A stretch of 64,000 bases of DNA from Streptomyces luteogriseus (lineage in GTDB: Bacteria; Actinomycetota; Actinomycetes; Streptomycetales; Streptomycetaceae): contig NZ_JACHMS010000001.1 of NCBI RefSeq assembly GCF_014205055.1, positions 4,650,001-4,714,000 on the forward strand. Direction: 5' to 3'. Of the stretch, positions 34,461 through 42,118 are shown one piece after another. The notes under the pieces are model-generated. The model saw nothing but the letters and a program-made list of their open reading frames with translations. It was not told where the DNA came from and made no database searches. Numbering within the stretch: position 1 is the stretch's first letter; each line of letters begins with the position of its first letter. The translations under genes and the position numbers were made by a program.

Positions 34461-34925
34461 CTAGCTGTGGAAGTGGTTGCGCTTGAACGTGGCCTTACGG
34501 ATGTTGACCGTGGTCCCGCCGTGGTGGCTGCTCGCGCTGAAGAGCTGCACAGCGATCCATCCGCCGAAGATGACGGCGGCCAGGGTGATGAGTTGGGTGA
34601 TGAAAGCGGTGAGTGCGGCGATGAACGAGGTGAGCAGGATCAGCCCGCCGCACACGGCGAGGAACCCGACGCCTCCGAGGGCGACGTTCACGGCCGTGCG
34701 GGACACGGCCGGCTTGGCCGCGACCGGCTCGGGCTGGACGGGGTTGATGGCGTAGCCGGTGACGACGCGGCCGTCGGGCAGGACGATGCTCGCCACCGCG
34801 GGGATGCTGCCCGGCTGCGCCTGCACGACCGGTGCCGGGACGGTGACGGCGGGCGGGAGCGGGGTCGGCTGGTGCACCTCTATGGCCCGTTCGGCGGGCG
34901 GCTGGTGGGTGTGGTCGGGGTACAT
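34461..34925 (-). CDS. DUF6251-like AICE membrane protein, 154 aa
   Basis: A proline-rich N-terminus with the linker SIVLPDGRVVTGYAINP is followed by two adjacent membrane helices (about residues 80-105 and 108-132) and a basic C-terminus (VNIRKATFKRNHFHS). I recall this as DUF6251, usually found next to the AICE translocase gene, and small membrane Spd-type proteins help plasmid spreading. The function here is inferred from location. Confidence 0.55.
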   Translation of the reverse strand: MYPDHTHQPPAERAIEVHQPTPLPPAVTVPAPVVQAQPGSIPAVASIVLPDGRVVTGYAINPVQPEPVAAKPAVSRTAVNVALGGVGFLAVCGGLILLTSFIAALTAFITQLITLAAVIFGGWIAVQLFSASSHHGGTTVNIRKATFKRNHFHS

Positions 34926-35018
34926 GCGGAATCCCTTCCGGTACGTGGTCGGGGAGGCGGGGACACCCCCTGGCGGGGGCGTTGTGGAGGGGTGTTTCGG
35001 GGGTCTGGTCTGCGCGCT

Positions 35019-35104
35019 TCCCTGCCTCCCTGAGTGATCATTTGCGCACTTCAGGGCGGGGGAGGCGGGTCAGGGAGGCGTGTAGGGAGTTCTCCCTGCC
35101 TCCC
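35019..35104. repeat. GGGAGGC repeat cluster, candidate clt/transfer locus
   Basis: Four copies of GGGAGGC lie in 86 bp: inverted at 35024-35030 and 35098-35104, direct at 35060-35066 and 35073-35079. TCCCTGCCTCCC occurs in full at 35019 and again at 35093. AGGGAG-tt-CTCCCT (35084-35097) adds a small palindrome. The cluster sits directly downstream of the TraB-like gene, where plasmid clt loci often lie. The role is inferred. Confidence 0.45.
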
Positions 35105-35129
35105 CGGCCCGTTGGGGGTCGGCTCCCTG

Positions 35130-37247
35130 TCATTCGCCGACGGAAGCGGAACCCTCGTTGTTGCGGTTGGCGAGGGCGCGGGCGACGCGGTCGCGGCCGA
35201 CGACCATGCGGCCCTCGGACTTGTAGGGCTCGGCGTCGACGTCCTCCAGCACGCGCTTGAGGTCGCCGGGGGTCCACCGGCCGTAGGTGTCCTCGCTGAG
35301 CGCGGAGAGCCGCTTGAGGACGTCGGCGGTCAGGACGCGGGAGGCGTTGCCGAGGACGGAAGCGATGTCGGCGAGGTGGTCGCGTTCCTCGCCCCGTTCG
35401 ATGACGTGCAGGGTGGTGACCCCGTCGCGCAGGGCCTTGGCCCGCTCGGCGATCTCGGTTGCGTCGTCGGTGCTGATGTAGTGCGTGCGCACCGTGATGG
35501 ACGCCTGACCGGCCGGGATGTCGATGCCGTCGGAGGCGACGACCAGGGTTCCCTTGTCCAGGCCCTGGCGCAGTAGGTGAGGGGCGGCGCCGCCGTCGAC
35601 GGCCTTGTCCCCCAGCGCCATGCGGGCCTGTGACTCGGTGCCCAGGGCGAGGGAGGCGCGGGTGTGGGCGCCCTCGCGGACCAGCTTGGGAAGGTTCTGG
35701 TCGGTGGGGTCCTGCGTGCCCTGCCACAGCAGCACGTTGACCGCACGGCCCTGGTTGTGGACCTTCCGGCAGGCCATGAAGTACCGGGACTCGTTCCGGG
35801 ACCCGCCGTAGGGGCGCTTCTGCTCGTCCTTGGCGGGGCACATGAACGCCACCTGCGCCTCGTCCACGAGCAGGATCAGCGGCGGGAAGGCGGTGCCGGG
35901 CGGGGCCTGGAGACGGCGGTTCATCTCCTCGACGCCGTCCTCGACCATCTCGGTCGCCTCGATCACGTGCTCATCGGTGGGACCCTGGATCAGCACCGTG
36001 GCCAGGCCATCGAACATGGCCCAGTCGCCCACGCCCTTGAGGTCGGCGATGCGGAACTCGGCTGTGCGGTCAAAGGCGAGCCACAGCGCGAGCGCCCGCA
36101 GCGCGGCCGTCTTGCCCTGGTTGGACAGGCCCGTGACCAGCAGCATCCGCTGATACAGGCTCAGCAGAGCCGCGTCCCCGCGCAGGTCCTGGCCCCAGGG
36201 GGCGCGGCCCTTGGCGTAGTCGGCGGTGAGTGACTCGTCGACGGCCAGCGGGGACGGGCCGATCGGCTCGTCCAGCGCCCCGGAGTCGGCGATCCACAGC
36301 CGCACCGTGCGGGCGGCCTGGGGGATGGTGATGAACACCTCGTGCTCGTGCCGGGTCAGGTTCTCGGCAAGCTTCCGGCGCTTGTTCTGCACCTCCACCG
36401 TCGACACCCCGGAAGGGAGGGTTACGTCGACTTCCACGCCGCATCCGGCGATGCGGATCGGTCCGAGCATCGAAGCGCCGGCGTCGCCCATCTCTTTGAT
36501 GGCGTTGCGCAGCGCGGGCACGCCGAGGTCGCGCAGGGCCTTGACCACGATGGACGGCGTGATCGGCTCCCCCTCCCCGTTGCGGACGCTGTCGGGCAAT
36601 GCCCACTGGGGTGCGGCCTGCTGCTTGCGGCCGACCGACCACAGTGCGAGCAGGGCGAACAGCGGGCCGAGGGTGACGGCGTAGGGCCAGACCACCTGGA
36701 CGATGGTGATGAGCAGGCCGATGAACTCGATCACCGCAGTCAGCGGCGTGATGACGTCGGCGACGTCCTTGGTGTTGAGGGCCATCACGATGCCGAGGGC
36801 GACCAGGGTTCCGATGCTCATCCCGGTGCCGATGGCGGCGCCCTTGGCCACGTCGACGGGCGAGGTGAGCAGGTCCATGCGGCGACGGTGCCGGGCATCC
36901 CGGAAGCGCTGCAACCGCTCCTCCCACTCCTCAGCCAGCTCGTGGTTCCCCGCGGCTTCCGCAGCCCGGATCATGCGTTCGTAGCGAGAGCCGGTGCGCC
37001 CATCCCAGGTGCGGCGGGCCACGATCCGGCCCCCGTTGAACGTGTACATCCCATGGCGGGCCACCGCACGAAGTGCGGTCGTGGTGCGCTCGTCGGTGGC
37101 GACGCGCTTCACGGCCCGCCCGGAGCGCACCCACAGCGGCACCGGGGCCGGGGCGGCCGGGTCGGTCACCACGGTGAGCGTGGTCACCGGCGCGTCCTGA
37201 GGAGCAGGTTCGGGGGTCTTGTGGAGGCGTACGACGTTGTCGGACAT
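35130..37247 (-). CDS. traB: TraB/FtsK-SpoIIIE-family conjugative DNA translocase, 705 aa
   Basis: An AICE transfer protein thought to pump double-stranded DNA between mycelial cells. Membrane helices are at about residues 136-157 and 171-207. The FtsK-like motor has a variant Walker A MLLVTGLSNQGKTAALRAL (about 366-384), FRIADLKGVGDWAMF and Walker B PPLILLVDEAQVAFM (about 452-466). The C-terminus (LSALSEDTYGRWTPGDLKRVL) looks like the winged helix that recognises repeats in the clt locus. ATG at 37247 was chosen over an upstream extension. Confidence 0.9.
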   Translation of the reverse strand: MSDNVVRLHKTPEPAPQDAPVTTLTVVTDPAAPAPVPLWVRSGRAVKRVATDERTTTALRAVARHGMYTFNGGRIVARRTWDGRTGSRYERMIRAAEAAGNHELAEEWEERLQRFRDARHRRRMDLLTSPVDVAKGAAIGTGMSIGTLVALGIVMALNTKDVADVITPLTAVIEFIGLLITIVQVVWPYAVTLGPLFALLALWSVGRKQQAAPQWALPDSVRNGEGEPITPSIVVKALRDLGVPALRNAIKEMGDAGASMLGPIRIAGCGVEVDVTLPSGVSTVEVQNKRRKLAENLTRHEHEVFITIPQAARTVRLWIADSGALDEPIGPSPLAVDESLTADYAKGRAPWGQDLRGDAALLSLYQRMLLVTGLSNQGKTAALRALALWLAFDRTAEFRIADLKGVGDWAMFDGLATVLIQGPTDEHVIEATEMVEDGVEEMNRRLQAPPGTAFPPLILLVDEAQVAFMCPAKDEQKRPYGGSRNESRYFMACRKVHNQGRAVNVLLWQGTQDPTDQNLPKLVREGAHTRASLALGTESQARMALGDKAVDGGAAPHLLRQGLDKGTLVVASDGIDIPAGQASITVRTHYISTDDATEIAERAKALRDGVTTLHVIERGEERDHLADIASVLGNASRVLTADVLKRLSALSEDTYGRWTPGDLKRVLEDVDAEPYKSEGRMVVGRDRVARALANRNNEGSASVGE

Positions 37248-37298
37248 GCTGAGGGTTCTCCTGACTGCCCCGATCAGGGGCGGGCGTTGAGGGAGAGA

Positions 37299-37340
37299 CC
37301 GGGGGTGGCCTGGTCCTGGCAGACGAGAGGCCACCCCCGG
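37299..37340 (-). terminator. Terminator-like hairpin upstream of traB
   Basis: CCGGGGGTGGCCT (37299-37311) pairs perfectly with AGGCCACCCCCGG (37328-37340) around a 16-base loop. It lies 15 bp after the stop of the HExxH gene and 52 bp before the traB start, so it could reduce read-through into traB. Confidence 0.6.
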
Positions 37341-37354
37341 GCGCAGTGCGGGGT

Positions 37355-37915
37355 TCAGGCGGCGGCGCGGGCGCCGGGGACGAGCTTCTCGGCGAGGTAC
37401 TCGCGGCTGTGCGCCTCGTTCTCGTCCAGCTCCACCAGCTGCTCGTACTCGCGGGCCTGGCGGCGGGACTGTCGCTCGATGCCCAGCCTGGCCCGGGTGT
37501 TGCGCACGATCCGTTCCAGCACGCCCTTGCGGCTGAACTGCATGGCGTGCACCAGCTCGTGCACGAGCGTCACTGCGAAGTCCGCCGGGGTCGGGTGCTT
37601 GTCGGCGTCGATCAGGATCAGCGTCGAGCCGTCCGGGCGCGGGATCGCCGCTGCCTGCACCTCGCGGGCGGTGCGCTTGGCCTCCCGCGTTGCGCGGTTG
37701 AGGGCGCGGCGGTCGACGGCCCCGGCCAGGGCGATATCAGCGGCGACCATCAGTTCGGGCATGGCGCGCTCGGTGGTCAGGACGACTTCCACGTCCGGCA
37801 TGCGGCCGGACACCGAACGGCTCACGAGCTTGACGGCTTGCTCGGTCAGTTTCTTCGCGGTGCGGAGGGTGGAGCCGTAGCCGGGCAGCTTGTGCGTGCC
37901 CACAGTGGTCTTCAC
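37355..37915 (-). CDS. AICE-encoded HExxH (gluzincin-like) protein, 186 aa
   Basis: GTG start at 37915. The centre carries VTLVHELVHAMQFSRKG, an HExxH zinc motif (His119, Glu120, His123), with a further glutamate in LVELDENEAHS (about residue 167) that could be the third zinc ligand. It thus looks like a small metallopeptidase. No signal peptide is seen, so it would act in the cytoplasm. It lies between RRQRL and traB in the transfer operon. Function unknown. Confidence 0.55.
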   Translation of the reverse strand: MKTTVGTHKLPGYGSTLRTAKKLTEQAVKLVSRSVSGRMPDVEVVLTTERAMPELMVAADIALAGAVDRRALNRATREAKRTAREVQAAAIPRPDGSTLILIDADKHPTPADFAVTLVHELVHAMQFSRKGVLERIVRNTRARLGIERQSRRQAREYEQLVELDENEAHSREYLAEKLVPGARAAA

Positions 37916-37946
37916 GACAGATCTCCGTCTCAGGGGTCGCCGCAGG

Positions 37947-38282
37947 TCAGGCGGCGGATTCTTCGGGGTAGGCGCAGGTGACGCACATGCCGAGTGAGGT
38001 CGGGAGGACGTATCCCGCATCGAGCTGGCAGGACGGGCAGGTGCGGCGGGCGGTGTTGGCCTTAGCCAGGGCCACCCACCTCGCCGGCGTCATGGGACGT
38101 ACCGGCTTGGCGTCTTCGACGCGGTAGAGGTAGGCGACCAGCGGTTCACGCCGTCTGCGGGGGCGTTCGAGCTGAGCGGCCACGTCCTGTCCGCCGGGCC
38201 GCAGCCCCTTCGCACGGAGCTGACGGCGAGTGGCCAGGCCATCCGGCGCGAACTTCCACGGGTAGACGGGTAAGGCGCCCAT
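37947..38282 (-). CDS. RRQRL motif-type zinc-binding protein, 111 aa
   Basis: Contains FAPDGLATRRQLRAKGLRPGGQD, the RRQ(R)L motif near the N-terminus, then TARRTCPSCQLDAGYVLP and GMCVTCAYP, giving a four-cysteine zinc site. I recall this as an AICE/plasmid-specific small family. ATG at 38282 shares one base with the upstream stop (TGATG), showing translational coupling to the SpdB-like gene. Confidence 0.7.
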   Translation of the reverse strand: MGALPVYPWKFAPDGLATRRQLRAKGLRPGGQDVAAQLERPRRRREPLVAYLYRVEDAKPVRPMTPARWVALAKANTARRTCPSCQLDAGYVLPTSLGMCVTCAYPEESAA

Positions 38283-39292
38283 CACTGACCCGCGATGGCG
38301 AGATCAGCACGACCGCCGGCGGCGGGGTCGCGGTGCTCGGCGTAGCGGTGGGAGACCCAGCCGACCGACCAGCCGCACAGTTCCGCCGCCTGCCGCACCG
38401 ACAGGTTCGCTGCGAAGGCGGCGGCCACGATCCGGCGCGCCTCATCCTCCGGCAGCTTGCTCTCCGCCGGGCCACGCTCCAGTAGCACGGCGCGTTCACG
38501 CTCGGCCCGCTCCTCGCGTTCACGGCGTTCACGCTCCGCCTGCTCGACGCGCTCACGCTGCTCGGCTTCGGCCCGTTCCCGGGCCTGCTGTTCAAGCGCG
38601 AGCTGCTCTTGTTCACGCTGTTCACGCTCGCGTTCACGGCGTTCACGGGCCTCCCGCTCGGCAGCCTCAGCCCGCTCCCGGGCCTCCCGCTCCTCGCGGC
38701 GCTGCCGCTCCTCCCGCTCTGCTGTCTCGCGGGCGATGCGGGCTTCGTGTTCACGCTGTTCACGCGCCAACTGCGCGGCGTGCTCGCGCTCCTCCCGCGC
38801 CTCTGCACGGGCCTGCTCGGCGCGCTCATGGGCCACCCGCTCCCGGCGTTCTTGCTCGGCTTGCTCCTTGGCTTCCAGGGCCGTCACGGCGCGGGCGATG
38901 GCCCGGCGGTAGGCCAGGCTGGTCTCTGCAGTGACGATCAGCAGAAGCGGCGCCACCGAATGGACAGCCGCCCCGACCAGGTCTTTCTTCAGCGCGGAAT
39001 CGGCCGTATTGAGTGCGAGGGTCATCAGGCCGGTCATCCAGCGCAGCGTGATGGGCCAGCGTCCGCCGTTCCCGCCCAGGCGGGCCAGCACGTCATCGAG
39101 CTTGACCACGATGACCACAGCCGCATCCACCACTAGAGGCAGGATCGGCGCCGTCCAGTCCCACTCCTCGGCCGTGTGCTCGGCCATCAGCGGCGTGACC
39201 GTGAGGATGGAATAGAGCATCGCCCCGCACACGATCAGCCACGTACCGCCCGACAGGGCACGTTCTGCTGAACGGGTCTGAACGCTGTTCAC
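38282..39292 (-). CDS. DUF2637/SpdB-like membrane protein with long charged coiled coil and HTH, 336 aa
   Basis: Four membrane helices in the first 130 residues (LIVCGAMLYSILTVTPLMA; ILPLVVDAAVVIVVKL; a third at about 80-98; SVAPLLLIVTAETSLAYR) match DUF2637. A single Glu/Arg-rich coiled coil follows (about 138-290, repeated EREER type units). The last 45 residues form a helix-turn-helix: ARRIVAAAFAANLSVRQAAELCGWSVGWVSHRY (in part). Spd proteins support intramycelial spread of transferred DNA; the HTH suggests DNA contact. Confidence 0.7.
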   Translation of the reverse strand: MNSVQTRSAERALSGGTWLIVCGAMLYSILTVTPLMAEHTAEEWDWTAPILPLVVDAAVVIVVKLDDVLARLGGNGGRWPITLRWMTGLMTLALNTADSALKKDLVGAAVHSVAPLLLIVTAETSLAYRRAIARAVTALEAKEQAEQERRERVAHERAEQARAEAREEREHAAQLAREQREHEARIARETAEREERQRREEREARERAEAAEREARERREREREQREQEQLALEQQARERAEAEQRERVEQAERERREREERAERERAVLLERGPAESKLPEDEARRIVAAAFAANLSVRQAAELCGWSVGWVSHRYAEHRDPAAGGRADLAIAGQ

Positions 39293-39819
39293 GCTGCCTC
39301 CCCGATCGGCTTCGGGACGGGCGCGTACGCGCGGCGGAAGCCGTTGGATGCGGCGTTGTAGATGAACGCCTCACATCGCCACTTGCACTCGGCGGCGGGG
39401 CGTTCACCGGAGGGCACCCACCCGTCCGGGGAGGCTCCGTGGGTGGCGGTGTCGGCGTAGGCGTCCTCGCGGGAGGCGTAGACGGTGTGCGGCTCGCCGT
39501 AGTGCAGCAGCACCGTCAGCGTCCGCCCCTCCATCGAATCGCCCTCCAGCTCGGCCCGCAGCCGGCGGATCTCGATGTCCTTCAGCAAGAGTTCCTGCTG
39601 CGCGGCGGACAGCTCCTCCATCGCGCGGGCCAGGAGCTGGCCCACCTCAGAGGTGGTCGCTTCCGCCCGCTCGGCGCGGTCGGTGGCGGTGTACAGCTCA
39701 CGGACGTGCCGGCCGAACGCCTCGTTAGCCGCCCCGCTGGTCTCCCGGGCCAGCTCACAGGCGTCACGGAAGTCGTGCTCAAGCTGCTCGATGCGGGATT
39801 GGGTGACGATGCGGATCAT
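39289..39819 (-). CDS. Hypothetical AICE protein with coiled coil, 176 aa
   Basis: The first 95 residues are a predicted coiled coil (IEQLEHDFRDACELARETSG ... AMEELSAAQQELLLKDIEIRRLRAELEG). A small beta-rich C-terminal domain follows, with TVLLHYGEPHTVYASREDAYADTATHGASPDGWVP (in part) and a Cys-containing CKWRCEAFIY. It overlaps its neighbours on both sides by 4 bp. I do not recognise the family. Confidence 0.6.
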   Translation of the reverse strand: MIRIVTQSRIEQLEHDFRDACELARETSGAANEAFGRHVRELYTATDRAERAEATTSEVGQLLARAMEELSAAQQELLLKDIEIRRLRAELEGDSMEGRTLTVLLHYGEPHTVYASREDAYADTATHGASPDGWVPSGERPAAECKWRCEAFIYNAASNGFRRAYAPVPKPIGEAA

Positions 39820-40079
39820 GCGACACCGCCCGTCTGCCCGGCCAGGCCGTTGACGTGGTCGCGGTGCGCGGCGAGCACGCGCCGACGGGCCCGGCGAATG
39901 CGCCGCTCGTCCAGCTCGGTCGGGGCGCGGTCGATGGTGACGATCTGCGCGTCCAGGAGGTCGACCTCCGCCAGGATGACGGGGATCTCCAGCTCGATCG
40001 CGTCCAGCTCCGCGTCCGTCGGCTCCATGAAGTCGGCGAACGCGGTAACAGCGTCCTGAACAGTGACGATGTGGTCCAT
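39816..40079 (-). CDS. DUF6284-like AICE protein, 87 aa
   Basis: A small, mainly helical acidic protein with a basic end: FADFMEPTDAELDAIELEIPVILAEVDLLDAQI followed by RRIRRARRRVLAAHRDHVNGLAG. I recall this as DUF6284, the usual first gene of AICE transfer operons. Its ATG at 40079 opens the leftward operon, downstream of the hairpin-rich leader. The function is unknown. Confidence 0.65.
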   Translation of the reverse strand: MDHIVTVQDAVTAFADFMEPTDAELDAIELEIPVILAEVDLLDAQIVTIDRAPTELDERRIRRARRRVLAAHRDHVNGLAGQTGGVA

Positions 40080-40576
40080 TGGGTCGTGTTCTCCCTTGCA
40101 GGTGGAACGGCCCGAACAGCGGCCCCGGTGTTCCAGCACCGGGGCCGCGCGCCGTTGAAGTCGGTAGATCCGGCTCCCCTCAGCGCTGCTCGTGCGTGAC
40201 GAGCAGCGGAGGCAACCGGCCGCAGCAGATGAGCCGCGGAAAGGTCGAATTGCGCTGTACTCGCACGCGGGACAGAACCCGCGCACGCCGCCCTCTTGCT
40301 CGCGGAGGTGGGGCGGTCTACCTGAGGCACTCTGTTCACTTCTCAAAGAACGGTCGCTACCGGCGGGCGCGGTAACCCCTGGTCAGAGGGGCTCCCGTCT
40401 TCACGGGACCCGTCGGGCGCTGTCAGTACAGGCAGGCACACTCGAAGGTGTTGCACCACCTGCTCAGCTTGTTGGTACAAGCTGATGCAGTGATGCTGCA
40501 CCGACGGACAGTGATGCGTCAAGGGGTTAGGAACTGCATGTACCAACAAGTTGCGCGAGTGCGTCATGATGGGGCC
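40080..40576. other. Divergent control region of the AICE (leader hairpins and promoter DNA)
   Basis: This 497-bp gene-free interval separates the leftward transfer operon from the rightward GntR gene. GCGGCCCCGGTG (40119-40130) pairs with CACCGGGGCCGC (40137-40148), and CGCTGCTCGT (40184-40193) pairs with ACGAGCAGCG (40199-40208). Both hairpins lie in the leader of the leftward transcript and could attenuate it. The repressor operators lie further right at 40468-40550. Confidence 0.6.
40468..40550. promoter_or_regulatory. Paired GntR (KorSA-like) operators
   Basis: The 12-mer CTTGTTGGTACA (40468-40479) recurs in the opposite orientation as TGTACCAACAAG (40539-40550), perfectly conserved. 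The first copy also sits in a local palindrome, AGCTTG-ttggta-CAAGCT. The second ends 26 bp before the GntR start. The arrangement fits a repressor that controls its own gene and the divergent transfer operon, perhaps by looping. Confidence 0.65.
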
Positions 40577-41344
40577 ATGAACAAGCAGCCGAAGTACCGG
40601 CAAGTGGCCGACGTCCTGCGCCGCGAGATTGTCAACGGCACCCATGCGCCTGGATCGCGGCTGCCCTCTGAGAACGACCTACAGCAGCGTTTCGACGCGT
40701 CGCGGAACACCGTCCGCAACGGGCTGAGTCTGCTGGTCAGTGAGGGGCTGATCTCGTCCAGTCAGGGACTCGGGTACGAAGTCAAGTCGCACGAGGTGTT
40801 CGAGCTCAACGCGTCTCGCTTCGAGAACCTGACCTTCCCGCAGAACGGCGACGCGTACAACACGGACGTGACAAACGCGGGCCGCCGGCCACACCAGACG
40901 TTCCGTGTGGAAATGCTGCCGGCGTCGCAGGAGATCGCTGAGCGCCTGAAGATCGAGCCAAGTACGAAGACGGTATTGCGGTTTTGTCATCGCTATGTGG
41001 ACGACGTTCCGTGGTCCACACAGGCGACCTACTATCCGTCGTGGCTGGTAGACGAGTCGCCGCGACTAGCTGAGCCAGGCGACATTGCCGAGGGCACGAC
41101 GCGGTATCTCGCCTCTCGGGGTATCGAACAGGTCGGGTACTTCGACGAGATCGCGGCTCGAATGCCCACGCCTGAGGAAGCCCGTCTGCTGGAGATTGGA
41201 GCCGGTGTGCCGGTCATGCTCTGGACCCGAACGGGCTACTCGCCGGATCGGCCCATCCGATGCACGATCACAACGTTCCGGGGTGACCTGAACCGGATGA
41301 ACTACGAGATCGGCGAGTTGTCCGCCCGAAGCGAGAACTCGTGA
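40577..41344 (+). CDS. GntR/UTRA-family regulator (KorSA-like), 255 aa
   Basis: GntR winged helix at about residues 4-75 (KYRQVADVLRREIVNGTHAPGSRLPSENDLQQRFDASRNTVRNGLSLLVSEGLI, in segments), followed by a UTRA ligand domain ending in VPVMLWTRTGYSPDRPIRCTITTFRGDLNRM. In pSAM2-type elements the KorSA repressor of this class holds replication and transfer genes off. The stop overlaps the GNAT start (GTGA). Confidence 0.85.
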   Translation: MNKQPKYRQVADVLRREIVNGTHAPGSRLPSENDLQQRFDASRNTVRNGLSLLVSEGLISSSQGLGYEVKSHEVFELNASRFENLTFPQNGDAYNTDVTNAGRRPHQTFRVEMLPASQEIAERLKIEPSTKTVLRFCHRYVDDVPWSTQATYYPSWLVDESPRLAEPGDIAEGTTRYLASRGIEQVGYFDEIAARMPTPEEARLLEIGAGVPVMLWTRTGYSPDRPIRCTITTFRGDLNRMNYEIGELSARSENS

Positions 41345-41913
41345 TCATCTCTCTCGCAGAGCCGCGTGACGTGGCCAAGCTGCTGGCTTTCCGGGAGGAG
41401 GCGGCAGCTTGGTTGCGCGGTCTCGGCTCGGACCAGTGGAGCCGTCCGTACCCGGCTGACAAGCTGTTGGCCACGATCGAAGCGGGCACCGTGTTCATGC
41501 TCCGCGACGGGCATACGACCGCCGGAACGATCACGCTTACCCCAGAGGCCGAAGAGGGGCTGTGGACTGACGAGGAACTGACCGAGCCGTCACTCTTCAT
41601 CAACAAGCTCACCGTTGCTCGTGAGTACGCCGGGCAGAACCTCGGTGGCCGCTTGCTCGATTGGGCTGGTGACCGCGCGTACCGTGCTGGTGCTCGGTGG
41701 CTCCGACTGGACGCGTGGACGACGAACGAGGGGCTCCAGCGGTACTACCTCGCGCAGGGATTCACGCATGTTCGCACTGTCTGTGAGGGCACGGCCGTCA
41801 ACGGTGGGCCACGGGTTTCCGGATGGCTTGCACAGCGGGCGGCCCGAGTGGTCGCGGATCACGGCTTCACGGACCGTACGCCGGCGCCCGAGCGGCTCCG
41901 ATTCGCAGCGTGA
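41341..41913 (+). CDS. GNAT-family acetyltransferase (AICE cargo), 190 aa
   Basis: GTG start overlapping the GntR stop by 4 bp. GNAT motifs: SLFINKLTVAREYAGQNLGGRLLDWAGDRAY (strand 4 plus acetyl-CoA loop) and LRLDAWTTNEGLQRYYLAQGFTHV. The N-terminus has LAFREEAAAWLRGLGSDQW, usual for a subgroup of aminoglycoside/small-molecule acetyltransferases. Coupling to the repressor suggests co-regulation. The substrate is unknown. Confidence 0.75.
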   Translation: MIISLAEPRDVAKLLAFREEAAAWLRGLGSDQWSRPYPADKLLATIEAGTVFMLRDGHTTAGTITLTPEAEEGLWTDEELTEPSLFINKLTVAREYAGQNLGGRLLDWAGDRAYRAGARWLRLDAWTTNEGLQRYYLAQGFTHVRTVCEGTAVNGGPRVSGWLAQRAARVVADHGFTDRTPAPERLRFAA

Positions 41914-42118
41914 CTTCCCCGGGGCGGAGCCTTAGGGCCATCCTCTGGCCCACTCGGGCCAGACGAATTGCTCTGGGGGGCCGTATGTGCAGGTCAGGGT
42001 CCCATCCCGTCGCGTGAATTCGGCTGGTCTCTGCCGCTCTGACATCAGCTAACCGAGCCGACCCAGAGCGGTTGAATACGCCTCCGGCGGTTCGGCACAT
42101 CAGGCAGGATCAACCAGC

